A stretch of DNA of 64,000 bases from positions 18,214,977 through 18,278,976 of the forward strand of contig OY970828.1 in NCBI GenBank assembly GCA_963853835.1. The letters are read 5' to 3'. Numbering within the stretch: the stretch's first letter is position 1; each line of letters begins with the position of its first letter. Shown here one piece after another: positions 22,869 to 37,765 of the stretch. The notes under the pieces were generated by a model. The model worked only from the letters and a program-made list of their open reading frames with translations, had not been told where the DNA came from and searched no databases. The DNA comes from Calendula officinalis. Taxonomy: Eukaryota > Streptophyta > Magnoliopsida > Asterales > Asteraceae. Both the position numbers and the translations under genes were made by a program.

Positions 22869-25800
22869 TTGTGTGACAAAAGGTGCTATACTAAAACATT
22901 CATAACTTTTAGCTCGGGTGTCCGTTTCACGCCCACGAGTAACCAAAATAGCTGGTTCGTTCGTCACTGCCAAGAACAAGTTCGGCCCGAATTCTTCACT
23001 GTTCCCGGCCCGAACTTCATTTTCGGCCCGAACTTCATTTTCGGCCCGAACTTCAACCTCGGCCCGAACTTCAACCTCGGCCCGAACTCCGACCTCGGCC
23101 CGAACTTCAACCACGGCCCGAACATCATCCTCGGCCCGAACACCGAACTTCGGCCTGAACACCACTTCGGCCCGAACATCCCACTTCGGCCCGAACACCA
23201 CTTCGGCCCGAACATCCCTCTTCGGCCCGAACTCTTCAATATCCAAGATTGTGTGACAAAAGGTGCTATACTAAAACATTCAAAACTTTTAGCTCGGTTG
23301 TCCGTTTCACGCCCACGAGTAACCAAAATAGCTGGTTCGTTCGTCACTGCCAAGAACAAGTTCGGCCCGAACTCTTCACTGTTCCCGGCCCGAACTTCAT
23401 TTTCGGCCCGAACTTCAACCTCGGCCCCAACTTCAACCTCGGCCCGAACTCCGACCTCGGCCCAAACTTCACCCTCGGCCCGAACATCATCCTCGGCCCG
23501 AACACCGAACTTCGGCCTGAACACCACTACGGCCTGAACACCACTTCGGCCCGAACATCCCACTTCGGCCCGAACACCACTTCGGCCCGAACATCCCTCT
23601 TCGGCCCGAACTCTTCAATATCCAAGATTGTGTGACAAAAGGTGCTATACTAAAACATTCATAACTCTCAGCTCGGGTGTCCGTTTCACGCCCACGAGTA
23701 ACCAAAATAGCTGGTTCGTTCGTCACTGCCAAGAACAAGTTCGGCCCGAACTCTTCACTGTTCCCGGCCCGAACTTCATTTTCGGCCTGAACTTCAACCT
23801 CGGCCCGAACTTCAACCTCGGCCCGAACTCCGACCTCGGCCCGAACTTCAACCTCGGCCCGAACATCATCCTCGGCTCGAACACCGAACTTCGGCCCGAA
23901 CACCACTTCAGCCCGAACACCACTTCGGCCCGAACATCCCACTTCGGCCCGAACACCACTTCGGCCCGAACATCCCTCTTCGGCTCGAACTCTTCAATAT
24001 CCAAGATTGTGTGACAAAAGGTGCTATACTAAAACATTCATAATTTTCAGCTCGGGTGTCCGTTTCACGCCCACGAGTAACCAAAATAGCTGGTTCGTTC
24101 GTCACTGCCAAGAACAAGTTCGGCCCGAACTCTTCACTGTTCCCGGCCCGAACTTCAACCTCGGCCCGAACTCCGACCTCGGCCCGAACTTCAACCTCGG
24201 CCCAAACATCATCCTCGGCCCGAACATCATCCTCGGCCCCAACACCGAACTTCGGCCCGAACACCACTTCGGCCCGAACACCACTTCGGCCCGAACATCC
24301 GACTTCGGCCCGAACACCACTTCGGCCAGAACATCCCTCTTCGGCCCGAATTCTTCAATATCCAAGATTGTGTGACAAAAGGTGCTATACTAAAACATTC
24401 ATAACTTTCAGCTCGGGTGTCCGTTTTACACCCACGAGTAACCAAAATAGCTGGTTCGTTCGTCACTGCCATGATCAAGTTCGGCCCGAACTCTTCACTG
24501 TTCCCGGCCCGAACTTCATTTTCGGCCCGAACTTCAACCTCGGCCCGAACTTCAACCTCGACCCGAACTCCGACCTTGGCCCGAACTCCGACCTCGGCCC
24601 GAACTCCGACCTCGGCCCGAACATCATTCTCGGCCCGAACACCGAACTTCGGCCCGAACACCACTTCGGCCCGAACACCACTTCGGCCCGAACATCCCTC
24701 TTCGGCCCTAACTCTTCAATATCCAAGATTGTGTGACAAAAGGTGCTATACTAAAACATTCATAACTTTCAGCTCGGGTGTCCGTTTCACGCCCACGAGT
24801 AACCAAAATAGCTGGTTCGTTCGTCACTGCCAAGAACAAGTTCGACCCGAACTCTTCACTGTTCCCGGCCCGAACTTCATTTTCGGCCCGAACTTCAACC
24901 TCGGCCCGAACTTCAACCTCGGCCCGAACTCCGACCTCGGCCCGAACTTCAACCACGGCCCGAACATCATCCTCGGCCCGAACTCCGAACTTCGGCCCGA
25001 ACACCACTTCGGCCCGAACATCACTTCGGCCCGAACATCCCACTTCGGCCCGAACACCACTTCGGCCCGAACATCCCTCTTCGGCCCGAACTCTTCAATA
25101 TCCCAGATTGTGTGACAAAAGGTGCTATACTAAAACATTCATAACTTTTAGCTCGGGTGTCCGTTTCACGCCCACGAGTAACCAAAATAGCTGGTTCGTT
25201 CGTCACTGCCCAGAACAAGTTCGGCCCGAATTCTTCACTGTTCCCGGCCCGAACTTCATTTTCGGCCCGAACTTCAACCTCGGCCCCAACTTCAACCTCG
25301 GCCCGAACTCCGACCTCGGCCCGAACTTCAACCTCGGCCCGAACATCATCCTCGGCCCGAACACCGAACTTCGGCCTGAACACCACTTCGGCCTGAACAC
25401 CACTTCGGCCCGAACATCCCACTTCGGCCCGAACACCACTTCGGCCCGAACATCCCTCTTCGGCCCGAACTCTTCAATATCCAAGATTGTGTGACAAAAG
25501 GTGATATACTAAAACATTCATAACTTTCAGCTCGGGTGTCCGTTTCACGCCCACGTGTAACCAAAATAGCAGGTTCGTTCGTCACAGCCAAGAACAAGTT
25601 CGGCCCGAACTCTTCACTGTTCCCGGCCCGAACTTCATTTTCGGCCCGAACTTCAACCTCGGCCCCAACTTCAACCTCGGCCCGAACTCCGACCTCGGCC
25701 CGAACTTCAACCTCGGCCCGAACATCATCCTCAGCCCGAACACCGAACTTCGGCCTGAACACCACTTCGGCCTGAACACCACTTCGGCCCGAACATCCCA

Positions 25801-28800
25801 CTTCGGCCCGAACACCACTTCGGCCCGAACATCCCTCTTCGGCCCGAACTCTTCAATATCCAAGATTGTGTGACAAAAGGTGCTATACTAAAACATTCAT
25901 AACTTTCTGCTCGGGTGTCCGTTTCACGCCCACGAGTATCCAAAATAGCTGGTTCGTTCATCACTGCCAAGAACAAGTTCGGCCCGAACTCTTCACTGTT
26001 CCCGGCCCGAACTTCATTTTCGGCCCGAACTTCAACCTCGGCCCGAACTTCAACCTCGGCCCGAACTCCGACCTCGGCCCGAACTTCAACCTCGGCCCGA
26101 ACATCATCCTCGGCTCGAACACCGAACTTCGGCCCGAACACCACTTCAGCCCGAACACCACTTCGGCCCGAACATCCCACTTCGGCCCGAACACCACTTC
26201 GGCCCGAACATCCCTCTTCGGCCCGAACTCTTCAATATCCAAGATTGTGTGACAAAAGGTGCTATACTAAAACATTCATAATTTTCAGCTCGGGTGTCCG
26301 TTTCACGCCCACGAGTAAGCAAAATAGCTGGTTCGTTCGTCACTGCCAAGAACAAGTTCGGCCCGAACTCTTCACTGTTCCCGGCCCGAACTTCAACCTC
26401 GGCCCGAACTCCGACCTCGGCCCGAACTTCAACCTCGGCCCGAACATCATCCTCGGCCCGAACATCATCCTCGGCCCCAACACCGAACTTCGGCCCGAAC
26501 ACCACTTCGGCCCGAACACCACTTCGGCCCGAACATTCGACTTCGGCCCGAACACCACTTCGGCCCGAACATCCCTCTTCGGCCCGAATTCTTCAATATC
26601 CAAGATTGTGTGACAAAAGATGCTATACTAAAACATTCATAACTTTCAGCTCGGGTGTCCGTTTTACACACACGAGTAACCAAAATAGCTGGTTCGTTCG
26701 TCACTGCCATGATCAAGTTCGGCCCGAACTCTTCACTGTTCCCGGCCCGAACTTCATTTTCGGCCCGAACTTCAACCTCGGCCCGAACTTCAACCTCGGC
26801 CCGAACTCCGACCTCGGCCCGAACTCCGACCTCGGCCCGAACATCATTCTCGGCCCGAACACCGAACTTCGGCCCGAACACCACTTCGGCCCGAACACCA
26901 CTTCGGCCCGAACATCCCTCTTCGGCCCTAACTCTTCAATATCCAAGATTGTGTGACAAAAGGTGCTATACTAAAACATTCATAACTTTATGCTCGGGTG
27001 TCCGTTTCACGCCCACGAGTAACCAAAATAGCTGGTTCGTTCGTCACTGCCAAGAACAAGTTCGACCCGAACTCTTCACTGTTCCCGGCCCGAACTTCAT
27101 TTTCGGCCCGAACTTCAACCTCGGCCCGAACTTCAACCTCGGCCCGAACTCCGACCTCGGCCCGAACTTCAACCACGGCCCGAACATCATCCTCGGCCCG
27201 AACACCGAACTTCGGCCCGAACACCACTTCGGCCCGAACATCCCACTTCGGCCCGAACACCACTTCGGCCCGAACATCCCTCTTCGGCCCGAACTCTTCA
27301 ATATCCAAGATTGTGTGACAAAAGGTGCTATACGAAAACATTCATAATTTTCAGCTCGGGTGTCCGTTTCACGCCCACGAGTAACCAAAATAGCTGGTTC
27401 GTTCGTCACTGCCAAGAACAAGTTCGGCCCGAACTCTTCACTGTTCCCGGCCCGAACTTCAACCTCGGCCCGAACTCCGACCTCGGCCCGAACTTCAACC
27501 TCGGCCCGAACATCATCCTCGGCCCGAACATCATCCTCGGCCCCAACACCGAACTTCGGCCCGAACACCACTTCGGCCCGAACATCCAACTTCGGCCCGA
27601 ACACCACTTCGGCCCGAACATCCCTCTTCGGCCCGAATTCTTCAATATCCAAGATTGTGTGACAAAAGGTGCTATACTAAAACATTCATAACTTTCAGCT
27701 CGGGTGTCCGTTTTACACCCACGAGTAACCAAAATAGCTGGTTCGTTCGTCACTGCTATGATCAAGTTCGGCCCGAACTCTTCACTGTTCCCGGCCCGAA
27801 CTTCATTTTCGGCCCGAACTTCAACCTCGGCCCGAACTTCAACCTCGGCCCGAACTCCGACCTCGGCCCGAACTCCGACCTCGGCCCGAACATCATTCTC
27901 GGCCCGAACACCGAACTTCGGCCCGAACACCACTTCGGCCCGAACACCACTTCGGCCCGAACATCCCTCTTCGGCCCTAACTCTTCAATATCCAAGATTG
28001 TGTGACAAAAGGTGCTATACTAAAACATTCATAACTTTCAGCTCGGGTGTCCGTTTCACGCCCACGAGTAACCAAAATAGCTGGTTCGTTCGTCACTGCA
28101 AAGAACAAGTTCGGCCCGAACTCTTCACTGTTCCCGGCCCGAACTTCATTTTCGGCCCGAACTTCAACCTCGGCCCGAACTTCAACCTCGGCCCAAACTC
28201 CGACCTCGGCCCGAACTTCAACCTCGGCCCGAACATCATCCTCGGCTCGAACACCGAACTTCGGCCCGAACACCACTTCAGCCCGAACACCACTTCGGCC
28301 CGGACATCCCACTTCGGCCCGAACACCACTTCGGCCCGAACATCCCTCTTCGGCCCGAACTCTTCAATATCCAAGATTGTGTGACAAAAGGTGCTATACT
28401 AAAACATTCATAATTTTCAGCTCGGGTGTCCGTTTCACGCCCACGAGTAACCAAAATAGCTGGTTCGTTCGTCACTGCCAAGAACAAGTTCGGCCCGAAC
28501 TCTTCACTGTTCCCGGCCCGAACTTCAACCTCGGCCCGAACTCCGACCTCGGCCCGAACTTCAACCTCGGCCCGAACATCATCCTCGGCCCGAACATCAT
28601 CCTCGGCCCCAACACCGAACTTCGGCCCGAACACCACTTCGGCCCGAACATCCGACTTCGGCCCGAACACCACTTCGGCCCGAACATCCCTCTTCGGCCC
28701 TAACTCTTCAATATCCAAGATTGTGTGACAAAAGGTGCTATACTAAAACATTCATAACTTTCAGCTCGGGTGTCCGTTTTACACCCACGAGTAACCAAAA

Positions 28801-29424
28801 TAGCTGGTTCGTTCGTCACTGCCATGATCAAGTTCGGCCCGAACTCTTCACTGTTCCCGGCCCGAACTTCATTTTCGGCCCGAACTTCAACCTCGGCCCG
28901 AACTCCGACCTCGGCCCGAACTCCGACCTCGGCCCGAACATCATTCTCGGCCCGAACACCGAACTTCGGCCCGAACACCACTTCGGCCCGAACACCACTT
29001 CGGCCCGAACATCCCTCTTCGGCCCTAACTCTTCAATATCCAAGATTGTGTGACAAAAGGTGCTATACTAAAACATTCATAACTTTCAGCTCGGGTGTCC
29101 GTTTCACGCCCACGAGTAACCAAAATAGCTGGTTCGTTCGTCACTGCCAAGAACAAGTTCGACCCGAATTCTTCACTGTTCCCGGCCCGAACTTCATTTT
29201 CGGCCCGAACTTCAACCTCGGCCCCAACTTCAACCTCGGCCCGAACTCCGACCTCGGCCCGAACTTCAACCTCGGCCCGAACATCATCCTCGGCCCGAAC
29301 ACCGAACTTCGGCCCGAACACCACTTCGGCCTGAACACCACTTCGGCCCGAACATCCCACTTCGGCCCGAACACCACTTCGGCCCGAACATCCCTCTTCG
29401 GCCCGAACTCTTCAATATCCAAGA

Positions 29425-29801
29425 TTGTGACAAAAGGTGCTATACTAAAACATTCATAACTTTCAGCTCGGGTGTCCGTTTCACGCCCACGAGTAACCAA
29501 AATAGCTGGTTCGTTCGTCACTGCCAAGAACAAGTTCGGCCCGAACTCTTCACTGTTCCCGGCCCGAACTTCATTTTCGGCCCGAACTTCAACCTCGGCC
29601 CGAACTTTAACCTCGGCCCGAACTCCGTCCTCGGCCCGAACTTCAACCTCGGCCCGAACATCATCCTCGGCTCGAACACCGAACTTCGGCCCGAACACCA
29701 CTTCAGCCCGAACACCACTTCGGCCCGAACATCCCTCTTCGGCCCGAACACCACTTCGGCCCGAACATCCCTCTTCGGCCCGAACTCTTCAATATCCAAG
29801 A
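29425..29801 (+). repeat. Monomer with 2-bp core deletion
   Basis: The anchor reads gattgtgacaaaagg in place of gattgtgtgacaaaagg. The same deletion is at 54754, the matching place in the second 25-kb copy, so it predates that duplication. It is a handy marker for pairing the copies. Confidence 0.8.
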
Positions 29802-31555
29802 TTGTGTGACAAAAGGTGCTATACTAAAACATTCATAACTTTCAGCTCGGGTGTCCGTTTCACGCCCACGAGTAACCAAAATAGCTGGTTCATTCGTCAA
29901 TGCGAAGAACAAGTTCGGCCCGAACTCTTCACTGTTCCCGGCCCGAACTTCAACCTCGGCCCGAACTTCAACCTCGGCCCGAACTTCAACCTCGGCTCGA
30001 ACTCCGACCTCGGTCCGAACTTCAACCTCGGCCCGAACATCATCCTCGACCCGAACACCGAACTTCGGCCCGAACACCACTTCGGCCCGAACATCCCACT
30101 TCGGCCCGAACATCCCTCTTCGGCCCGAACTCTTCAATATCCAAGATTGTGTGACAAAAGGTGCTATACTAACACATTCATAATTTTCAGCTCGGGTGTC
30201 CGTTTCACGCCCACGAGTAACCAAAATAGCTAGTTCGTTCGTCACTGCCAAGAACAAGTTCGGCCCGAACTCTTCACTGTTCCCGGCCCGAACTTCATTT
30301 TCGGCCCGAACTTCAACCTCGGCCCGAACTCCGACCTCGGCCCGAACTTCAACCTCGGCCCGAACATCATCCTCGGCCCGAACATCATCCTCGGCCCCAA
30401 CACCGAACTTCGGCCCGAACACCACTTCGGCCCGAACATCCGACTTCGGCCCGAACACCACTTCGGCCCGAACTCTTCAATATCCAAGATTGTGTGACAA
30501 AAGGTGCTATACTAAAACATTCATAACTTTCAGCTCGGGTGTCCGTTTTACACCCACGAGTAACCAAAATAGCTGGTTCGTTCATCACTGCCAAGATCAA
30601 GTTCGGCCCGAAGTCTTCACTGTTCCCGGCCCGAACTTCATTGCCGGCTCGAACTTCAACCTCGGCCCGAACTCCGACCTCGGCCCGAACTCCAACCTCG
30701 GCCCGAACATCATTCTCGGCCCGAACACCGAACTTCGACCCGAACACCACTTCGGCCCTAACACCACTTCGGCCCGAACATCCCACTTCGGCCCGAACAC
30801 CACTTCGGCCCGAACATCCCTCTTCGGCCCGAACTCTTCAATATCCAAGATTGTGTGACAAAAGGTGCTATACTAAAACATTCATAACTTTCAGCTAGGG
30901 TGTCCGTTTCACGCACACGAGTAACCAAAATAGCTGGTTCGTTCGTCACTGCCAAGAACAAGTTCGACCCGAACTCTTCACTGTTCCCGGCCCGAACTTC
31001 ATTTTCGGCCCGAACTTCAACCTCGGCCCGAACTTCAACCTCGGCCCGAACTCCGACCTCGGCCCGAACTTCAACCACGACCCGAACATCATCCTCGGCT
31101 CGAACACCGAACTTCGGTCCGAACACCACTTCGGCCCGAACATCCCACTTCGGCCCGAACACCACTTCGGCCTGAACATCCCTCTTCGGCCCGAACTCTT
31201 CAATATCCAAGATTGTGTGACAAAAGGTGCTATACTAAAACATTCATAACTTTCAGCTCGGGTGTCCTTTTCACGCCCACGAGTAACCAAAATAGCTGGT
31301 TCGTTCGTCACTGCCAAGAACAAAATCGGCCCGAACTCTTCACTGTTCCCGGCCTGAACTTCATTTTCGGGCCGAACTTCAACCACGGCCCGAACTCCGG
31401 CCTCGGCCCGAACTTCAACCTCGGCCCGAACATCAACCTCAGCCCGAACACCGAACTTCGGCCCGAACACCACTTCGGCCCGAACATCCCACTTCGGCCC
31501 GAACACCACTTCGGCCGAACATCCCTCTTCGGCCCGAACTCTTCAGTATCCAAGA

Positions 31556-31858
31556 TTGTGTGACAAAAGGTGCTATACTAAACCATTCAAAACTTTCAAC
31601 TCGGGTTTCCGTTTCACGCCCACGAGTAACCAAAATAGCTGGTTCGTCGCTGCCAAGAACAAGTTCGGCCCGAACTCTTCATTGTTCCCGGCCCGAACTT
31701 CATTTTCGGCCCGAACTTCAACCTCGGCCCGAACTTCAACCTCGGCCCGAACTCCGACCTCGGCCCGAACACCACTTCGGCCCGAACATCCCACTTCGGC
31801 CCGAACACCACTTCGGCCCGAACATCCCTCTTCGGCCCGAACTCTTCAATATCCAAGA
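31556..31858 (+). repeat. Short (303-bp) monomer of a deviant core subtype
   Basis: The core differs from others: actaaaccattc, cgggtttccg and ggttcgtcgctgcc. The last has lost bases from the usual ggttcgttcgtcactgcc. The block is also short, lacking several aacttcaacctc and aacatcatcctc subrepeats. A related short monomer is at 33939 (304 bp). The second copies are at 56885 and 59268. These are the shortest units seen. Confidence 0.8.
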
Positions 31859-34800
31859 TTGTGTGACAAAAGGTGCTATACTAAAACATTCATAACTTTC
31901 AGCTCGGGTGTCCGTTTCATGCCCACGAGTAACCAAAATAGCTGGTTCATTCGTCACTACGAAGAAGAAGTTCGGCCCGAACTCTTCACTGTTCCCGGCC
32001 CGAACTTCATTTTTGGCCCGAACTTCAACCTCGGCCCGAACTTCAACCTCGGCCCGAACTCTGACCTCGGCCCGAAATTCAACCTCGGCCCGAACATCAT
32101 CCTCGGCCCGAACACCGAACTTCGGTCCGAACACCACTTCGGCCCGAACATCCCACTTCGGCCCGAACATCCCTCTTCGGCCCGAACTCTTCAATATCCA
32201 AGATTGTGTGACAAAAGGTGCTATACTAAAACAATCATAATTTTCAGCTCGGGTGTCCGTTTCACGCCCACGAGTAACCAAAATAGCTGGTTCGTTCGTC
32301 ACTGCCAAGAACAAGTTCGGCCCGAACTCTTCATTGTTCCCGGCCCGAACTTCATTTTCGACCCGAACTTCAACCTCGGCCCGAACTCCGACCTCGGCCC
32401 GAACTTCAACCTCGGCCCGAACATCATCCTCGGCCCGAACACCGAACTTCGGCCCGAACACCACTTCGGCCCGAACATCCCACTTCGGCCCGAACACCAC
32501 TTCGGCCCGAACATCCCTCTTCGGCCCGAACTCTTCAATATCCAAGATTGTGTGACGAAAGGTGTTATACTAAAACATTCATAATTTTCAGCTCGGGTGT
32601 CCGTTTCACGCCCACGAGTAACCAAAATAGCTGGTTCGTTCGTCACTGCCAAGAACAAATTCGGCCCGAACTCTTCACTGTTCCCGGCCCGAACTTCATT
32701 TTCGGCCCGAACTTCAACTTCGGCCCGAACTTCAACTTCGGCCCGAACTCCGACCTCGGCCCGAACTTCAACCTCGGCCCGAACATCATCCTCGGCCCGA
32801 ACACCGAACTTCGGCCCGAACACCACTTCGGCCCGAACATCCCACTTCGGCCCGAACACCACTTCGGCCCGAACATCCTCTTCGGCCCGAACTCTTCAAT
32901 ATCCAAGATTGTGTGACAAAAGGTGCTATACTAAAACATTCATAACTTTCAGCTCGGGTGTCCGTTTTACACCCACGAGTAACCAAAATAGCTGGTTCAT
33001 TCGTCACTGCCAAGATCTAGTTCGGCCCGAACTCTTCACTGTTCCCGGCCCGAACTTCATTTTCGGCCCGAACTTCAACCTCGGCCCGAACTTCAACCTC
33101 GGCCCGAACTCCAACCTCGGCCCGAACATCATTCTCGGCCCGAACACCGAACTTCGGCCTGAACACCACTTCGGCCCGATCACCACTTCGGCCCGAACAT
33201 CCCACTTCGGCCCGAACACCACTTCGGCCCGAACATCCCTCTTCGGCCCGAACTCTTCAATATCCAAGATTGTGTGACAAAAGGTGCTATACTAAAACAT
33301 TCATAACTTTCAGCTCGGGTGTTCGTTTCACGCCCACGAGTAACCAAAATAGCTGGTTCGTTCGTCACTGCCAAGAACAAGTTCGACCCGAACTCTTCAC
33401 TGTTCCCGGCCCGATCTTCATTTTCGGCCCGAACTTCAACATCGGCCCGAACTTCAACCACGGCCCGAACATCATCCTCGGCCCGAACACCGAAATTCGG
33501 CCCGAACACCACTTCGGCCCGAACATCCCACTTCGGCTCGAACACCACTTCGGCCCGAACATCCCTCTTCGGCCCGAACTCTTCAATATCCAAGATTGTG
33601 TGACAAAAGGTGCTATACTAAAACATTCATAACTTTCAGCTCGGGTGTCCGTTTCACGCCCACGAGTAACCAAAATAGCTGGTTCGTTCGTCACTGCCAA
33701 GAACAAGTTCGGCCCGAACTCTTCACTGTTCCCGGCCTGAACTTCATTTTCGGGCCGAACTTCAGCCACGGCCCGAACTCCGACCTCGGCCCGAACTTCA
33801 ACCTCTGCCCGAACATCATCCTCCGCCCGAACACCGAACTTCGGCCCGAACACCACTTCGGCCCGAACATCCCACTTCGGCCCGAACACCACTTCGGCCG
33901 AACATCCCTCTTCGGCCCGAACTCTTCAATATCCAAGGTTGTGTGACAAAAGGTGCTATACTAAACCATTCATAACTTTCAGCTCGGGTTTCCGTTTCAC
34001 GCCCACGAGTAACCAAAATAGCTGGTTCGTCGCTGCCAAGAACAAGTTCAGCCCGAACTCTTCACTGTTCCCGGCCCGAACTTCATTTTCGGCCCGAACT
34101 TCAACCTCGGCCCGAACTTCAACCTCGGCCCGAACACCGAACTTCGGCCCGAACACCACTTCGGCCCGAACATCCCACTACGGCCCGAACACCACTTCGG
34201 CCCGAACATCCCTCTTCGGCCCGAACTCTTCAATATCCAAGATTGTGTGACAAAAGGTGCTATACTAAAACATTCATAATTTTCAGCTCGGGTGTCCGTT
34301 TCACGCCCACGAGTAACCAAAATAGCTGGTTCGTTCGTCACTGCCAAGAACAAGTTCGGCCCGAACTCTTCACTGTTCCCGGCCCGAACTTCATTTTCGG
34401 CCCGAACTTCAACCTCGGCCCGAACTCCGACCTCGGCCCGAACTTCAACCTCGGCCCGAACATCATCCTCGGCCCGAACACCGAACTTCGGCCCGAACAC
34501 CACTTCGGCCCGAACACCACTTCGGCCCAAACATCCCACTTCGGCCCGAACACCACTTCGGCCCGAACATCCCTCTTCGGCCCGAACTCTTCAATATACA
34601 AGATAGTGTGACGAAAGGTGCTATACTAAAACATTCATAATTTTCAGCTCGGGTGTCCATTTCACGCCCACGAGTAACCAAAATAGCTGGTTCGTTCATC
34701 ACTGCCAAGAACAAATTCGGCCCGAACTCTTCACTGTTCGCGGCCCGAACTTCATTTTCGGCCCGAACTCCAACCTCGGCTCGAACTTCAACCTCGGCCC

Positions 34801-37765
34801 GAACACCGAACTTCGTCCCGAACACCACTTCGGCCCGAACATCCCACTTCGGCCCGAACACCACTTCGGCCCGAAGATCCTCTTCGGCCCGAACTCTTCA
34901 ATATCCAAGATTGTGTGACAAAAGGTGCTATACTAAAACATTCATAACTTTCAGCTCGGGTGTCCGTTTTACACCCACGAGTAACCAAAATAGCTGGTTC
35001 GTTCGTCACTGCCAAGATCAAGTTCGGCCCGAACTCTTCACTGTTCCCGGCCCGAACTTCATTTTCGGCCAGAACTTCAACCTCGGCCCGAACTTCAACC
35101 TCTGCCCGAACTCCGACCTCGGCCCGAACTCCGACCTCGGCCCGAACATCATTCTCGGCCCGAACACCGAACTTCGGCCCGAACACCACTTCGGCCCGAA
35201 CACCACTTCGGCCCGAACATCCCACTTCGGCCCGAACACCACTTCGGCCCGAACATCCCTCTTCGGCCCGAACTCTTCAATATCCAAGATTGTGTGACAA
35301 AAGGTGATATACTAAAACATTCATAACTTTCAGCTCGGGTGTCCGTTTCATGCCCACGAGTAACCAAAATAACTGGTTCGTTCGTCACTGCCAAGAACAA
35401 GTTCGACCCGAACTCTTCACTGTTCCCGGCCTGAACTTCATTTTCGGCCCGAACTTCAACCTCGGCCCGAACTTCAACCTCGGCCCGAACTCCGACCTCG
35501 GCCCGAACTTCAACCACGGCCCGAACATCATCCTCAGCCCGAACACCGAACTTCGGCCCGAAAACCACTTCGGCCCAAACATCCCACTTCGGCCCAAACA
35601 CCACTTCGGCCCGAACATCCCTCTTCGGCCCGAACTCTTCAATATCCAAGATTGTGTGACAAAAGGTGCTATACTAAAACATTCATAACTTTCAGCTCGG
35701 GTGTCCGTTTCACGCCCACGAGTAACCAAAATAGCTGGTTCGTTCGTCACTGCCAAGAACAAGTTCGGCCCGAACTCTTCACTGTTCCCGGCCCGAACTT
35801 CAACCTCGGCCCGAACTCCGACCTCGGCCCGAACTTCAATCTCGGCCCGAACATCATTTTCGGCCCGAACACCGAACTTCGGCCCGAACACCACTTCGGC
35901 CCGAACACCACTTCGGCCCGAACATCCCACTTCGGCCCGAACACCACTTCGGCCCGAACATCCCTCTTCGGCCCGAACTCTTCAATATCCAAGATTGTGT
36001 GACAAAAGGTGCTATACTAAAACATTCATAACTTTCAGCTCGGGTGTCCGTTTCATACGCACGAGTAACCAAAATAGCTTGTTCATTCGTCACTGCGAAG
36101 AACAAGTTCGGCCCGAACTCTTCACTGTTCCCGGCTCGAACTTCATTTTCGGCCCGAACTTCAACCTCGGCCCGAACTTCAACCTCGGCCCGAACTCCGA
36201 CCTCGGCCCGAACTTCAACCTCGGCCCGAACATCATCCACGGCCCGAACACCGAACTTCGGCCCGAACACCACTTCGGCCCGAACATCCCACTTCGGCCC
36301 GAACACCACTTCGGCCAGAACATCCCTCTTCGGCCCGAACTCTTCAATATCCAAGATTGTGTGACGAAAGGTGCTATACTAAAACATTCATAATTTTCAG
36401 CTCGGGTGTCCGTTTCACGCCCACGAGTAACCAAAATAGCTGATTCGTTCGTCACTGCCAAGAACAAATTCGGCCCGAACTCTTCACTGTTCCCGGCCCG
36501 AACTTCATTTTCGGCCCGAACTGCAACCTCGGCCCGAACTCCGACCTCGGCCCGAACTTCAACCTCGGCCCGAACATCATCATCGACCCGAACACCGAAC
36601 TTCGGCCCGAACACCACTTCGGCCCGAACATCCCACTTCGGCCCGAACACCACTTCGGCCCGAACAACCTCTTCGGCCCGAACTCTTCAATATCCAAGAT
36701 TGTGTGACAAAAGGTGCTATACTAAAACATTCATAACTTTCAGCTCGGGTGTCCGTTTCACGCCCACGAGTAACCAAAATAGCTGGTTCGTTCGTCACTG
36801 CCAAGAACAAGTTCGGCCCGAACTCTTCACTGTTCCCGGCCCGAACTTCATTTTCGGCCCGAACTTCAACCTCGGCCCGAACTCCGACCTCGGCCCGAAC
36901 TTCAATCTCGGCCCGAACATCATTCTCGGCCCGAACACCGAACTTCGGCCCGAACACCACTTCGGCCCGAACACCACTTCGGCCAGAACATCCCACTTAG
37001 GCCCGAACACCACTTCGGCCCGAACATCCCTCTTCGGCCCGAACTCTTCAATATCCAAGATTGTGTGACAAAAGATGCTATACTAAAACATTCATAACTT
37101 TCAGCTCGGGTGTCCGTTTCATACGCACGAGTAACCAAAATATCTTGTTCATTCGTCACTGCGAAGAACAAGTTCGGCCCGAACTCTTCACTGTTCCCGG
37201 CTCGAACTTCATTTTCGGCCCGAACTTCAACCTCGGCCCGAACTTCAACCTCGGCCCGAACTCCGACCTCGGCCCGAACTTCAACCTCGGCCCGAACATC
37301 ATCCACGGCCCGAACACCGAACTTCGGCCCGAACACCACTTCAGCCCGAACATCCTACTTCGGCCCGAACACCACTTCGGCCAGAACATCCCTCTTCGGC
37401 CCGAACTCTTCAATATCCACGATTGTGTGCCGAAAGGTGCTATACTAAAACATTCATAATTTTCAGCTCGGGTGTCCGTTTCACGCCCACGAGTAACCAA
37501 AATAGCTGATTCGTTCGTCACTGCCAAGAACAAATTCGGCCCGAACTCTTCACTGTTCCCGGCCCGAACTTCATTTTCGGCCCGAACTGCAACCTCGGCC
37601 CGAACTCCGACCTCGGCCCGAACTTCAACCTCGGCCCGAACATCATCATCGGCCCGAACACCGAACTTCGGCCCGAACACCACTTCGGCCCGAACATCCC
37701 ACTTCGGCCCGAACACCACTTCGGCCCGAACATCCTCTTCGGCCCGAACTCTTCAATATCCAAGA

